Assembly (NCBI RefSeq): GCF_013204885.1
Contig: NZ_JABMKX010000007.1
Location: 248,001 to 312,000, forward strand
Length of the DNA: 64,000 nt
Origin: Paenibacillus tritici
Lineage (GTDB): Bacteria; Bacillota; Bacilli; Paenibacillales; Paenibacillaceae
Direction of reading: 5' to 3'
Below are positions 36,060 to 45,008 of this stretch, piece after piece. Numbering within the stretch: the stretch's first letter is position 1; the number at the start of each line of letters is the position of its first letter. The position numbers were made by a program, and so were the translations under genes. Under the pieces are notes generated by a model. It did no database searches. It saw only the letters and a program-made list of their open reading frames with translations, and was not told where the DNA came from.

Positions 36060-36602
36060 ATGTCAAAACATAAAGTTGTGCTGTACATCGCTATGAGTCT
36101 GGATGGTTACATCGCAAGGCCCGATGGCTCTGTCGACTGGTTGTATGAGATCGAAGGAAATGGAGGGGATAACGGGTATAGTGAATTCTATGAAACTGTG
36201 GGAAGCGTAGTGATGGGGCGGAATACTTATGAAGAGGTGCTGAAGCTAGCCGATGAATTCCCCTATGCAGATAAACCGGCTTTTGTCCTTACGCATTCCG
36301 GGCAACCGCCTGCGCCACATGTTGTTTTTACAGGCGAATCCATTGACCGGCTTATCCCCCGGTTACAACAAACCTCAGAAGGCAAGGTCTGGATTGTAGG
36401 CGGTGGATTGCTTGTCCAGAGCGTCCTGAAGCTTCAATTGCTGGATGAGCTCCAAATTGCGCTTATTCCCACCATTCTGGGAGAAGGCATTCCCTTATTC
36501 CCTGCCGGAACACTGCCAGAGAATCTAACCTTAACCCATTCCGAGCGAATGGGTCAGATCGTGATGCTTCATTATCAAACACGCTACGGTTCACCGCAAT
36601 AG
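36060..36602 (+). CDS. Dihydrofolate reductase-like protein (RibD C-terminal family)
   Basis: 180 residues: LYIAMSLDGYIARPDGSVDW, VVMGRNTYEEVL, VLTHSG, KVWIVGGGLLVQSVLKLQLL, IPTILGEGIPLF. These are marks of the YyaP/YwjB group of DHFR-like reductases of unknown substrate, common in Bacillales. RBS AAGGGAG. Followed by a hairpin terminator. Confidence 0.92.
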   Translation: MSKHKVVLYIAMSLDGYIARPDGSVDWLYEIEGNGGDNGYSEFYETVGSVVMGRNTYEEVLKLADEFPYADKPAFVLTHSGQPPAPHVVFTGESIDRLIPRLQQTSEGKVWIVGGGLLVQSVLKLQLLDELQIALIPTILGEGIPLFPAGTLPENLTLTHSERMGQIVMLHYQTRYGSPQ

Positions 36603-36621
36603 CTGAAGAAGAAAGGTTAAC

Positions 36622-36650
36622 AGCCATTCCCAACGGGAATGGCTGCTCCT
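36622..36650. terminator. Terminator between convergent genes
   Basis: AGCCATTCCC pairs perfectly with GGGAATGGCT over AAC; short T-rich stretch follows. Confidence 0.7.
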
Positions 36651-36673
36651 TCAATCTCGCAGAGGAGTTCTTC

Positions 36674-37237
36674 TCACCCCTCCACCCAAGTGACCAATTC
36701 CTCCGCTGGCTTGCGGGGTCTGGGCTTGGGAACATGGTCCTTGTTGATGTACCCTACGTGCAAGGTGCCTATCAGACATTCTTCAGGGGAAATGCCAACC
36801 TGGCTGGTAAAAACATTCTCCCGGTTGTACTCGCTCGTTTTCCACACAAAACCAATCCCTTGTTCCCAGGCCAGGAGCTGCAAATTCTGGATAAACGCAG
36901 CGGCGGCAAGCATCGCTTCCTTCATTTTCCACGGATCACGTTCTTCACGGACCACAACGAGAAGATGCACCGGTGTCTTGTCGCAATATTCTTTGGCTGC
37001 GCCTTCACCGAACCGTTCCAGCTCGGCTGGGGTGTAGGTGGACAGGACGGCATCGGAGAAGACCTTGCGGCCCTTTTCCCGGAAAATAATAAACCGCCAC
37101 GGCTCCTCCTTAGAGTGAAACGGAGCCCATACCGCAGCATTCAACAGATTGAGCAGGTCTTGCTTCTCAATTGGCCGGTCTGTAAAAGATTTAATCGTTC
37201 TACGTTCGCGGATGATCCGCTCGATCCCGTTCTCCAT
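36674..37237 (-). CDS. Nitroreductase family protein
   Basis: 187 residues: IIRERRTIKSFTDRPIEKQD, LNAAVWAPFHSKEEPWRFII, AMLAAAAFIQNLQLLAWEQG, IGFVWKTSEY, IGTLHVGY. FMN-dependent NAD(P)H oxidoreductase fold. RBS AAGGAG. Lies 23 bases after the siderophore-binding protein gene in the same direction, so it may be co-transcribed and could serve in ferric-siderophore reduction (inference). Confidence 0.88.
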   Translation of the reverse strand: MENGIERIIRERRTIKSFTDRPIEKQDLLNLLNAAVWAPFHSKEEPWRFIIFREKGRKVFSDAVLSTYTPAELERFGEGAAKEYCDKTPVHLLVVVREERDPWKMKEAMLAAAAFIQNLQLLAWEQGIGFVWKTSEYNRENVFTSQVGISPEECLIGTLHVGYINKDHVPKPRPRKPAEELVTWVEG

Positions 37238-37260
37238 CCCGTTCTCCTTTTTAAACCTTA

Positions 37261-38166
37261 TTATTGGGTAATGGAATCCACAATCTCATCTACTGCCTCT
37301 ACTGTGGCGACCGGCGAAAACCCGAAATTCATCCATTCTTTATCTCCCACCTTATACACATGGTTTGCCTTCACGGCCTTGAGACTCTTCCATACGCTGG
37401 TGGATTCCATAGAATCAAACAGCTTCTGGGCACTTGCCCCGTCATCCCCGCCATCCACTTGAAGGATGATATGATCAGGGTTATATTCAGGCAGCACTTC
37501 CAGTGAAATGATGATGCTTTCTTCCTCTGCCGGATATGCCGCTACCGGTTTTAGGCCCAATTCTCCATGAATAATTTTGCCTCTGCTTGATCGCTCACCC
37601 ATCACGAACGCTTCGGAGGCCATGATACGCATGTATATAAACGTTTCATCTCCCGCCACCGCCTGCAGCTTCGCTTTGGAAGCCTTCATATGCTCGTCGA
37701 AATCCCGGATGACTTCTTCTGCCTTGTCTTGTTTATCCAGAACGCCCGCGATATCACGGAGTTCATCCCTCCAGTTGTCACGCTCAGGCATCAGCTTAGT
37801 CTGGGCAATTTTGGAGAGTTGATCGTAACTCTTCTCGTCTCTCCACTTGGGCCCAATAATTAGATCGGGTGCTGCGGAGAGGATCCCCTCCAAGTTCAAA
37901 TTGCCACCCAATGGAATGACATCCTTGAACGTTCCTTTGAAATAACTAGGAAACTCAGTGTGATAGTTCTCTGCTGCAACCGGGGTCACTCCCAGTGAAT
38001 ATAAAAAATCAGGATAGGTAACAGATGTAGCGATCACCCGGATTGCCTTGCCGGGTTCTGCAGCTTGGGCTTTCGCCTCGTCTTTAACATTATTGGACCC
38101 GCAAGCTGTTGTGAGCAGCAGCAGGAGTGACACGGCAGCAGTTCCCCATTTCGTTCCTCTTCTCAT
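37261..38166 (-). CDS. Iron-siderophore ABC transporter substrate-binding lipoprotein
   Basis: 301 residues. Signal peptide ending in the lipobox LTTAC, then the class III binding-protein fold (SVTYPDFLYSLGVTPVA, SAAPDLIIGPKWRDE, MGERSSRGKIIHGELGL, NPDHIILQVDGG, WMNFGFSPVATVEAVDEI). The start at 38166 follows AGAGGA. A Fur box precedes it. Its mature part is clearly homologous to the C-terminal domain of the regulator gene immediately upstream. No permease or ATPase genes are adjacent. Confidence 0.9.
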   Translation of the reverse strand: MRRGTKWGTAAVSLLLLLTTACGSNNVKDEAKAQAAEPGKAIRVIATSVTYPDFLYSLGVTPVAAENYHTEFPSYFKGTFKDVIPLGGNLNLEGILSAAPDLIIGPKWRDEKSYDQLSKIAQTKLMPERDNWRDELRDIAGVLDKQDKAEEVIRDFDEHMKASKAKLQAVAGDETFIYMRIMASEAFVMGERSSRGKIIHGELGLKPVAAYPAEEESIIISLEVLPEYNPDHIILQVDGGDDGASAQKLFDSMESTSVWKSLKAVKANHVYKVGDKEWMNFGFSPVATVEAVDEIVDSITQ

Positions 38167-38194
38167 ATGCCCATTCCTCTCACACATTCTAATT

Positions 38195-38213
38195 AATAAT
38201 AATTCTCATTCTC
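38195..38213. promoter_or_regulatory. Fur box
   Basis: On the minus strand the 19-mer GAGAATGAGAATTATTATT matches GATAATGATAATCATTATC at 15 of 19 positions. It is about 30 bases before the binding-protein start. Confidence 0.75.
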
Positions 38214-38259
38214 ATTATATAGATGGGTTGAGATTATTGAATGGACAACCGGGCAGGGT

Positions 38260-39843
38260 TCATGGATTTTTGAGCAGCCGTACCAGATCTCCCAGCGCAT
38301 ACTGTGTCGCCAGTGGTGAAAATGAGAAATTGTACCATTCCTCATGGCCCACCCGGTACACCCGCTGCATCTGCGGCGTATAAGGCTCTCTGTATTCCCA
38401 TTGCACCGGCAGCAGAGCCTGCTCATCCACACCGGGGTCGGCTTGAAGAATAATATAATCGGCATGATATTCGGCCAACTGCTCGCGGGTCAGCAATTCA
38501 CCATCGACATGAAGCAAGGAATCATCCGGTGCTGCCAGGCCTAGTTCCGTATAGAGCAGCCTTCCTCTCGACGAGAGATTCCCGAATGCCACCACTCCTT
38601 CTGAGGTCAGACGCACATACAGTACACTTTTGCCCGAGACCTGCCGGTATAAGCTCTCCCGGGCCTTGTCCAACTGCTGCTCATATGCCGCAATAACCTG
38701 CATGACCTGAACGCGCCTGTTCAGAATTTCACCCATATCCCGCAGCTCTTCGCGCCAATCGTCCCGATCCGGTAATACAATCGTCGGAGCGATAGTACGC
38801 AGTTCATCATAGTCCATCTGGTCCTGCCACTCCGCAGCCAAGATCAAGTCGGGGCGGGCCGCACGGATTTGGCTAAGATGAAGACCTGCTGCGCTCCCCA
38901 GCTTCTCCACATGGCGAAAAGACTCCTGCAAATAAAAAGGAAACCCTTGATCGACTACCCGGGCCGCCATCGGCGTCACACCCAGCACATGCATGAACTC
39001 GGGATAGGTTACCGTAGTGCCAAACACCCGCCGATGCTTGAGATAATGCCGCGGGGAGGCCCCTACCTTCTGCTTGAACCTTCTGCTGAAATAATGCTCG
39101 TCCTCATAACCCACCTTACGTGCAATTTCATATAACGGGTCATCGGTTAGATTCAACAGCTCTTTGGCTTTGCCTATCCGCAGCTCGGCCACGTAATCAC
39201 CGGGACTTTGACTTGTCATCCGCTTGAACATCTCCGTATACCAGCGCCGGCTCATGCCAGCCAACTGTGCCAGCCTCTCCACAGAAACGGGCTTGTCATA
39301 ATTCTCCCCCAGATAGGATAAGGTCAGCTCCATTGCAGACTGCGGATGTAGGCGCGGCGGTGCCACAGGCTTAGGCTCCAGCTTCAACAAGCAGTAGATC
39401 AGTTTTTGAAACAAAAAATGGTTGTCCTGCTGGCTCTCTTCGTCAGTGTTTCCAGCATGCCGATTCAATTCTTGGACCTTGCCACGAATGGCTGCAGTCT
39501 GATTCAACACCCTATTGTAGAGAAACAAAGAGGTGTTGGAAGCCATTTGGAGTGGGCTCACCTGGTGGATCTCACAAGTAATCACGCAATACCGGACCAT
39601 CTTACCTTCTCTATGAAAAAGGCCGGCTCCCGCTCCCCCCTGTACTATTATCAGCTGATCGCTTCCTAGCTCCAGAACTTCCCCTCCCACCTGTACACTG
39701 GCGCTTCCCTCCAGCAGGAACAATAATAACTGTTCCTGCTCTTCCAATTTCCATATGACCGGTTCTCCTGGGCCAACTACTCCGCTGCCCATTTCCAGCA
39801 TAGATACGAACAAGTCCCGAAAGGGCAGCACCTTGTTAACCAT
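38260..39843 (-). CDS. AraC-type regulator with fused siderophore-binding domain (Btr-like)
   Basis: 527 residues, the architecture of B. subtilis Btr (YbbB): a cupin-like N-terminal part (about 1-160), an AraC double HTH (about 170-265: LAQLAGMSRRWYTEMFKRMT, IARKVGYEDEHYFSRRFKQK) and a periplasmic-binding-protein domain (about 275-527: TVTYPEFMHVLGVTPMA, AARPDLILAAEWQDQ, WYNFSFSPLATQYALGDLV). Btr is known to bind ferric bacillibactin through that domain and activate the uptake genes. RBS AAGGAGGG. Probably activates the binding-protein gene that follows. Confidence 0.92.
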   Translation of the reverse strand: MVNKVLPFRDLFVSMLEMGSGVVGPGEPVIWKLEEQEQLLLFLLEGSASVQVGGEVLELGSDQLIIVQGGAGAGLFHREGKMVRYCVITCEIHQVSPLQMASNTSLFLYNRVLNQTAAIRGKVQELNRHAGNTDEESQQDNHFLFQKLIYCLLKLEPKPVAPPRLHPQSAMELTLSYLGENYDKPVSVERLAQLAGMSRRWYTEMFKRMTSQSPGDYVAELRIGKAKELLNLTDDPLYEIARKVGYEDEHYFSRRFKQKVGASPRHYLKHRRVFGTTVTYPEFMHVLGVTPMAARVVDQGFPFYLQESFRHVEKLGSAAGLHLSQIRAARPDLILAAEWQDQMDYDELRTIAPTIVLPDRDDWREELRDMGEILNRRVQVMQVIAAYEQQLDKARESLYRQVSGKSVLYVRLTSEGVVAFGNLSSRGRLLYTELGLAAPDDSLLHVDGELLTREQLAEYHADYIILQADPGVDEQALLPVQWEYREPYTPQMQRVYRVGHEEWYNFSFSPLATQYALGDLVRLLKNP

Positions 39844-39910
39844 GTTGACCCTCCTTAGTCTGTGAGCATTGTTCTTCCAACCTTTTGCCGTACCGTCGCT
39901 TTTGCCCGTT

Positions 39911-42385
39911 TTATTGTGATATCTTTACATCGTCGAATCGACCGGTACCTTGGGAAGCAAAGACACCGATAGTTCCAGAAGCAAATTGAGTATCTGTCTT
40001 GGAAATCCGCTCCGTTCCATCCACTGACACTTTGATGCCCGTTCCGAGCATGCTCAGTTTAACCGTGTGATAACTGTCTTCCGTATAGTTGCCGGCATAC
40101 GAACCGATTGTAGTCCAACTGCCGTTCACGACTTTAGCCAGAACAAGGCTTTGGCTGCCGTTGAAGTAAGCGATATAGAAATTATTCTGGTTTTGCAGAC
40201 GGCCGGCAATACCAATTTGAAGGTTGGTTCGGTTTCCTGTATTTACAGCTTGGACTTTAACTTTGGCCTCATATGAATAATTGCTCCAGCTTTGGTTTTG
40301 TACGCGAGATACGCCCGTGTCATAAACTCCGCCGCTCGAATACACTTTTGTTAGGTCCGTGACAACAGACCAGTTGCCGCTGAAATTCGACCAATTGCTG
40401 CTCCCACTCTCAAAGGAATCGGACCATACGATAGTTTCACTGCCACTGCCGCTACTCACATTCGTGGTTACGGAGAAAGCGCTGCTCGGAGCCGACATGT
40501 TGCCTGCGGCATCCCTAGCCTTGACAGTAAAGCTGTAGCTTGTGTCTGGACTTAACTCCGTACAAGTAAAGGACGTAGAGGCTGTCGTGCCGCAAGGCGT
40601 CGTGCCGTGGAAGATTTCATAGCCGGTAACCCCAATATTGTCGGACGATGCATTCCATGTCAAGGATACGGACGTATCGGATTTGCTCGGCGAGCTCAGA
40701 CCTGTCGGCGCCGTTGGTGCCTGAGTGTCGCTTGATGGCGGATTCGTTCCACCGCCGCTTGGCTTATAAATTTTAAATTTGCCGCTGGCATGCAGAAGGC
40801 TCATCATATACAAACAGCCGTCATAATAGCGATATTGACCGGAAGGAATGGACGTATTCCAAAACTCATTTACGAACTCCCATGACTTAGTTGTTGTTGC
40901 AGCAAGTGTCCCTACTGCATTGGTTGCTACAAGGCCTGGAGAGTGGTCCGCCGAAAGTGATGATCCGCTTAGCGAATATTGGTTCGCATAAGCACCAATG
41001 CCCTGACCATGAAAGAAGCTCTGAACACGATCTGCATAGGTTGTCTGCCAGGAATCCTTGGCGAACCAGTGATAGTCCATCGCCACATTCATAATCGTTC
41101 GCCATGCGTCGAAGCGGAAGTCGCCATGGTTTCCAGTATTATTCGGTCTGCCGTCGAATTCCGCATAGTCCGGCCCTAAGCCTGTGGTAGAATGAGCCTG
41201 TTTCTTAAAGAACTCACGGCTTGTCGCGGCTGCATCGCGCCAGAATTGGTTGTTGTTATTATCCCAGAGTGCCCAGAGTTCATAAAACGCTGGCAGATGA
41301 TAGGAGGGGTCTGAAAATCCGGCGGCACTGCCGTATGGGACGAAAACGACTTGCTTCTGCGTCAGGTCAAACAAAGTCTTCTGATCACCGTTTGGAGTTA
41401 GAACCCGGTCAAGCAATGTCTGCGCCTCAGTGCTGTAATTGTAGATTCCCGTACCGCTTCCCCAGCGATTAGCTGCGAAGAGCAAGGCCGTGATGAAATA
41501 TTCTTCGCCATCTGAAGCCGGGTTTGTGTCGATTTTGTTGCCACTTGCATCTACCTGCCAAGCAAAATAACCTTGCTGTGTTCCGCTTGTGTTCTGCATA
41601 TAGGTCTTGGCCCATTTCCAGAGACGATCGAATTCCGCCTTCTTGTCAAGCTGGACGGCGATCATCATCCCGTAAGACATACCCTCGCTGCGAACATCGT
41701 TGCTCGCTTTGTCAAGAATATAAGCCATGTCCGTACCTACAGGGTAGTAGATCCTCTGAGTGTCGTTATCCCCGTAGAACAGCTGCTGAAACGCGGCATT
41801 GACCTTTGCGTCAATCTCCGCATCGGACTTGCCAAATTCCTTGAACAGATTACGGTAAACCCCGGAATTAAAGGCCCCGGTGGTCGGAGGAACCGGGGCG
41901 GGAGGCAACAGCGCGGGAGCACTATCGAAATAAAGCTCGTAGTAGTCGATCAACGTATCATTCGATCCGTTGTCTGTCTCAAGCTTCAGTTGCACTTCTT
42001 GACTGCTGGTGCCGGTCACATCGAATAATACCGACTGAATAGCAGGGGTCGTACCCGTGAATGAAAGCGATGCTTTCTTGCTTCCCCCGACGTAGACGGA
42101 GACACCTGCTGCCGACGAATTACTCGACGCTCCTCTTACCCGCATTTCGTATTTCCCCGGAATGGTCGCGAAGGTGGTGCTATTCTTGACGAGATCATTG
42201 TTCGCATACAGCGCAACTCCGGTAAATGGCGACGAAATATTACTGGTATAGCTTCCCGCCTTCGTCATCGACTCCGCCTCATACTTCGAAATGAATGTAG
42301 CGGCCTGTACTTCGGCACCGCCAATGAAGGTGAAAATGTTCAGTACCATAACAATCGCCAGCAAACTGCTCCAACACTTTTTCAT
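39911..42385 (-). CDS. Secreted GH8 enzyme, reducing-end xylose-releasing exo-oligoxylanase type, with CBM, FN3 and LamG-like domains
   Basis: 824 residues. Signal peptide to about 28 (VQAA), a CBM6/35-like module (about 30-155), a Pro-rich linker, the GH8 catalytic domain (about 170-545), FN3 (about 560-645) and a C-terminal LamG-like/DUF1080-like domain (about 655-824). Candidate catalytic residues Glu234 (VRSEGMSYGM), Asp292 (SDGEEYF) and Asp426 (DFRFDAW) have the same spacing as Glu70, Asp128 and Asp263 recalled for Bacillus halodurans Rex. That makes xylo-oligosaccharides the most likely substrate rather than cellulose or chitosan. RBS AGAGGGG; perfect cre-type palindrome upstream. Confidence 0.9.
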   Translation of the reverse strand: MKKCWSSLLAIVMVLNIFTFIGGAEVQAATFISKYEAESMTKAGSYTSNISSPFTGVALYANNDLVKNSTTFATIPGKYEMRVRGASSNSSAAGVSVYVGGSKKASLSFTGTTPAIQSVLFDVTGTSSQEVQLKLETDNGSNDTLIDYYELYFDSAPALLPPAPVPPTTGAFNSGVYRNLFKEFGKSDAEIDAKVNAAFQQLFYGDNDTQRIYYPVGTDMAYILDKASNDVRSEGMSYGMMIAVQLDKKAEFDRLWKWAKTYMQNTSGTQQGYFAWQVDASGNKIDTNPASDGEEYFITALLFAANRWGSGTGIYNYSTEAQTLLDRVLTPNGDQKTLFDLTQKQVVFVPYGSAAGFSDPSYHLPAFYELWALWDNNNNQFWRDAAATSREFFKKQAHSTTGLGPDYAEFDGRPNNTGNHGDFRFDAWRTIMNVAMDYHWFAKDSWQTTYADRVQSFFHGQGIGAYANQYSLSGSSLSADHSPGLVATNAVGTLAATTTKSWEFVNEFWNTSIPSGQYRYYDGCLYMMSLLHASGKFKIYKPSGGGTNPPSSDTQAPTAPTGLSSPSKSDTSVSLTWNASSDNIGVTGYEIFHGTTPCGTTASTSFTCTELSPDTSYSFTVKARDAAGNMSAPSSAFSVTTNVSSGSGSETIVWSDSFESGSSNWSNFSGNWSVVTDLTKVYSSGGVYDTGVSRVQNQSWSNYSYEAKVKVQAVNTGNRTNLQIGIAGRLQNQNNFYIAYFNGSQSLVLAKVVNGSWTTIGSYAGNYTEDSYHTVKLSMLGTGIKVSVDGTERISKTDTQFASGTIGVFASQGTGRFDDVKISQ

Positions 42386-42426
42386 AACACACCCCTCTTG
42401 TCAGAAATATTAATAACCGCCTCTAT

Positions 42427-42440
42427 AGTAAGCGCTTACA
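42427..42440. promoter_or_regulatory. cre-type palindrome of the GH8 gene
   Basis: The perfect palindrome GTAAGCGCTTAC within TGTAAGCGCTTACT (minus strand) fits the CcpA site consensus. It lies about 45 bases upstream of the GH8 start. Confidence 0.65.
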
Positions 42441-42614
42441 GAATCAAATTATAATTCACTTCATCTGTTCACACTATGTATGAAATCGTTCGTTATTTGT
42501 CCATTTGATGCCATAATTTACTGTTAAACTGCTTTAGTTTTGATAAAGACAGAAGATGTCAGTGAGGATATGATGAACTCAGGAAGCGAGAACCTGTGAA
42601 GGGGCGTGATTGTA

Positions 42615-43535
42615 ATGATAATAAAGTCCAAATTCTCTCATCAGCGGACACATGAATTTGAAGAATATTACCTGCCCAATATACACACTTCGTTATATGT
42701 ACATGAAGCCCACTGGCGAAAGGTTCCTGCCAGTTGGTCCTATCCCGCCCATGAAGAGTCGATCTTCGAAATCAATTATGTCATTGAAGGCGTCCAACTT
42801 TGCAAACTGAATAATCAGCGTCATATTTTGCAAGCCGGGGACTTTATTATTATTCGACCGTTCGAAATGCATGAGAATTTCTGTGCCTCTGAGTCAGGAT
42901 TGACCTATTTCTGTCTTCATTTCGACTTGAATGACATCCTGTTCCGAAAGATGCTGTGTAATACCGAGAATACTTTTTTTCCTAAAGAAAATGAGAACGC
43001 TTACGGTATTCGACAAAGCATCGAAAAATTAATCCAGCTTTGCGGCGACAAGAATAAAGATTGTTTGGCAAGCCGATTAGATATCGTTTCTGCCTCCATC
43101 AGCTTGTTTAGAGAGATGGGCAAGTGCTTGTCCGACTCCGAAACAAAACGAAGGCCAGATACCTCCATTCGCAATATCCAAATGGCGCACTTTGCCTCCG
43201 AAAGAATCATGAAGTTAGCCCCTCCATCCATCACCCGTCATGAGCCTTCTATGGAAAGGCAGTTTACGAATGTGGTTTCCAAAATCGCAGCAGAGCTTGC
43301 CATAAGCAGAACTTATCTGTACCGAATCTTTAGTCAAACCTTTGGCATGTCCCCTCGTCAATATTTGTCCTCCTTAATTCTGGATAACGCCAAGTTCATG
43401 CTGCTTGAAGACCACAAATCAATAGAAGAGGTCGCTTACAACCTGGGCTATTATGATGTCTCGCACTTTAGCCGCCAGTTCAAGCGGTGGACTGGAATGA
43501 CCCCATCACAATATCGGAACAAAATGAACTTGTAG
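42615..43535 (+). CDS. AraC family transcriptional regulator
   Basis: 306 residues: cupin sensor (FEINYVIEGVQLCKLNNQRH, LQAGDFIIIRPFEMHENF) and C-terminal double HTH (IAAELAISRTYLYRIFSQTF, MSPRQYLSSLILDNAKFML, IEEVAYNLGYYDVSHFSRQF). Typical of AraC regulators of plant-polymer genes in Paenibacillus. It is divergent from the GH8 gene and probably controls it. The ATG at 42615 is chosen over the GTG at 42606, which almost touches the RBS AAGGGG. Confidence 0.9.
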   Translation: MIIKSKFSHQRTHEFEEYYLPNIHTSLYVHEAHWRKVPASWSYPAHEESIFEINYVIEGVQLCKLNNQRHILQAGDFIIIRPFEMHENFCASESGLTYFCLHFDLNDILFRKMLCNTENTFFPKENENAYGIRQSIEKLIQLCGDKNKDCLASRLDIVSASISLFREMGKCLSDSETKRRPDTSIRNIQMAHFASERIMKLAPPSITRHEPSMERQFTNVVSKIAAELAISRTYLYRIFSQTFGMSPRQYLSSLILDNAKFMLLEDHKSIEEVAYNLGYYDVSHFSRQFKRWTGMTPSQYRNKMNL

Positions 43536-43616
43536 TTTCAAGTGCAGAACCATTCCTCTAGTGAATGTTTTTATAGCTCCTATTCGTCCTCTTGGATACT
43601 GCGAGATCTCCTGAAA

Positions 43617-43650
43617 AAACTTGCCGTTACTTATGGTACGGTTCACCCGT
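43617..43650 (-). repeat. rlmH-type attachment site copy 1 (left end of island)
   Basis: AACTTGCCGTTACTTATGG then TACGGTTCACCCGT; the minus strand reads GGTGAACCGTACCATAAGTAA, coding GEPYHK and stop. It differs from copy 2 by one base in the core (TTATGGTA against TTATGATA). It lies 82 bases after the AraC gene. Confidence 0.75.
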
Positions 43651-43923
43651 GCCAAATACTCGCTCAATACGTGCACCCATGTCAGCAAATATAAGAACAC
43701 TAATAAACACATTGTAATGTAGTATGTAACGCACTAGTACATCTGTTAGTTTGCTGATAGGGATTTTATGCTTATCGCCTATCTCGCTTATTTTTTAATA
43801 GTTTTTTAGGTGGTGTGGGATTTTCCGCTGACCAGTATACTAAATACTCAAAATAATGATATAATTGGAAATTTGTGTTATGATTACGCAGTACAGAATA
43901 CAAATTTTAGGAGGAATAGAAGG

Positions 43924-44640
43924 ATGTTCAAGAAAATTGGTTCCATATTAATTTCGGGCGTATTGATGCTATCCTTATCATCTAGTGTTTTTGCAGAACA
44001 GGGAGATCCTTCAAACCCCGATTCTACGGTAATTTCGGTTAATCCAACAGTGATTAATGATCAAGAATCTATTAGGGATAATTTTAATGAGTTAGGAATT
44101 AATGTGGATACACAAAAAAAACTTTTGGGGAAAATGGAAAGAGGAGAATTATTAGATTCACAAAATCCAGCAAAAATAAATGAAGGTATTACAACTAAAT
44201 CTTCCAATCCTAAAAATAATGTATTAGGCAAATCAACAAATTCTGCTGGTTATACTACTCGGACCGTCTTTCCAGATGGATCTATTTCAATTCTATCAGT
44301 TACGCCTGGGGCAGGAACTGTTTGTGGCTCAGGGTACTGCAATTATCAAAGCACAAAAATTTATAGCAGCAATACAGTCGTTACTGCATCATTTTTAGCC
44401 AACTTCACTATTGTAAATGGCGGATATAGTTATATTTCGAATGTCTGGGAGCCAAGTGTCAGAACCTTTATTAGCACTTCATTTTCAAATTTAAGTTTAA
44501 ATATTACAAGACCATCTGAATCTTTACAATTTAGTGCTCAAGCTTCAATGACTTGGATCTTCTCCTCAATAGCAGGCTCACAGAATCAGTATCTAAATTT
44601 AGATGTGAAAAACGGAGTTGCCACATCCACTCCAAATTAA
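43924..44640 (+). CDS. Secreted protein of unknown function
   Basis: 238 residues. A signal peptide (about 1-23, ending VFAEQ) is followed by a helical propart (ESIRDNFNELGINVDTQKKL, MERGELLDSQNPAKINEG) and a beta-rich, Ser/Thr/Asn-rich domain with two cysteines (TVCGSGYCNYQSTKIYSS). The LGIN-x-x-T-Q-x-K-L and GELLDS-x-NP pattern resembles unnamed exported proteins of Bacillales; no known domain. RBS AGGAGG 9 bases before the ATG at 43924; the longer frame to 43810 is not needed. AT-rich. Only full-size gene of cassette A, so probably its cargo. Confidence 0.8.
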   Translation: MFKKIGSILISGVLMLSLSSSVFAEQGDPSNPDSTVISVNPTVINDQESIRDNFNELGINVDTQKKLLGKMERGELLDSQNPAKINEGITTKSSNPKNNVLGKSTNSAGYTTRTVFPDGSISILSVTPGAGTVCGSGYCNYQSTKIYSSNTVVTASFLANFTIVNGGYSYISNVWEPSVRTFISTSFSNLSLNITRPSESLQFSAQASMTWIFSSIAGSQNQYLNLDVKNGVATSTPN

Positions 44641-44677
44641 CTTCGCTTTTACTCTATCTGATATTGGCGGTGAAATT

Positions 44678-44779
44678 TTGAAATTCACTAAAAAAATCGG
44701 TCTATTAACTATTGTTATTATTGTTATTGTTATTGGTGCCTATTTGGTTGGTAGAATCGGGATGGATTTTAATTACTGA
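44678..44779 (+). CDS. Possible 33-residue membrane peptide, TTG start
   Basis: Reads LKFTKKIGLLTIVIIVIVIG then AYLVGRIGMDFNY: a basic N-terminus, one membrane helix and a short polar tail. The TTG is preceded by GGCGGTG. It lies 37 bases after the secreted protein and in the same direction. It might be a partner (immunity-like) peptide, but this is a guess; no homology can be checked. Confidence 0.4.
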   Translation: MKFTKKIGLLTIVIIVIVIGAYLVGRIGMDFNY

Positions 44780-44917
44780 AAAACCCATCTTAGTGTAAGG
44801 ATACTCTTCAAAATTCTGTTGCAGCTCAATTGAGCATTCCCCATCATGAAACGATTCTTGGGGTAAAGCCTGCCTTTCGAACTGGAATTCCACCCGTAGG
44901 TGCAACAGCTTTTTTTG

Positions 44918-44948
44918 GAACTGGCCCCTTCTACCGAAACGGCGGAAG
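44918..44948. terminator. Hairpin GCCCCTTC...GAAGGGGC
   Basis: GCCCCTTC pairs with GAAGGGGC, followed by TTTTG on + and preceded by AAAAAAA on the other strand. Nearly the same stem occurs at 53753-53784 behind the recombinase remnant. Confidence 0.6.
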
Positions 44949-45008
44949 GGGCTTTTGCTGTTGATTCGGTAAAGTCTCCTGCCAGGTATACCATCAATTC
45001 TTTAAACA

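Noticed and set aside
44705..44740. ATT/GTT microsatellite-like run
   Set aside because: Explained by Ile/Val codons of the membrane helix of the small peptide at 44678; not treated as a separate repeat.
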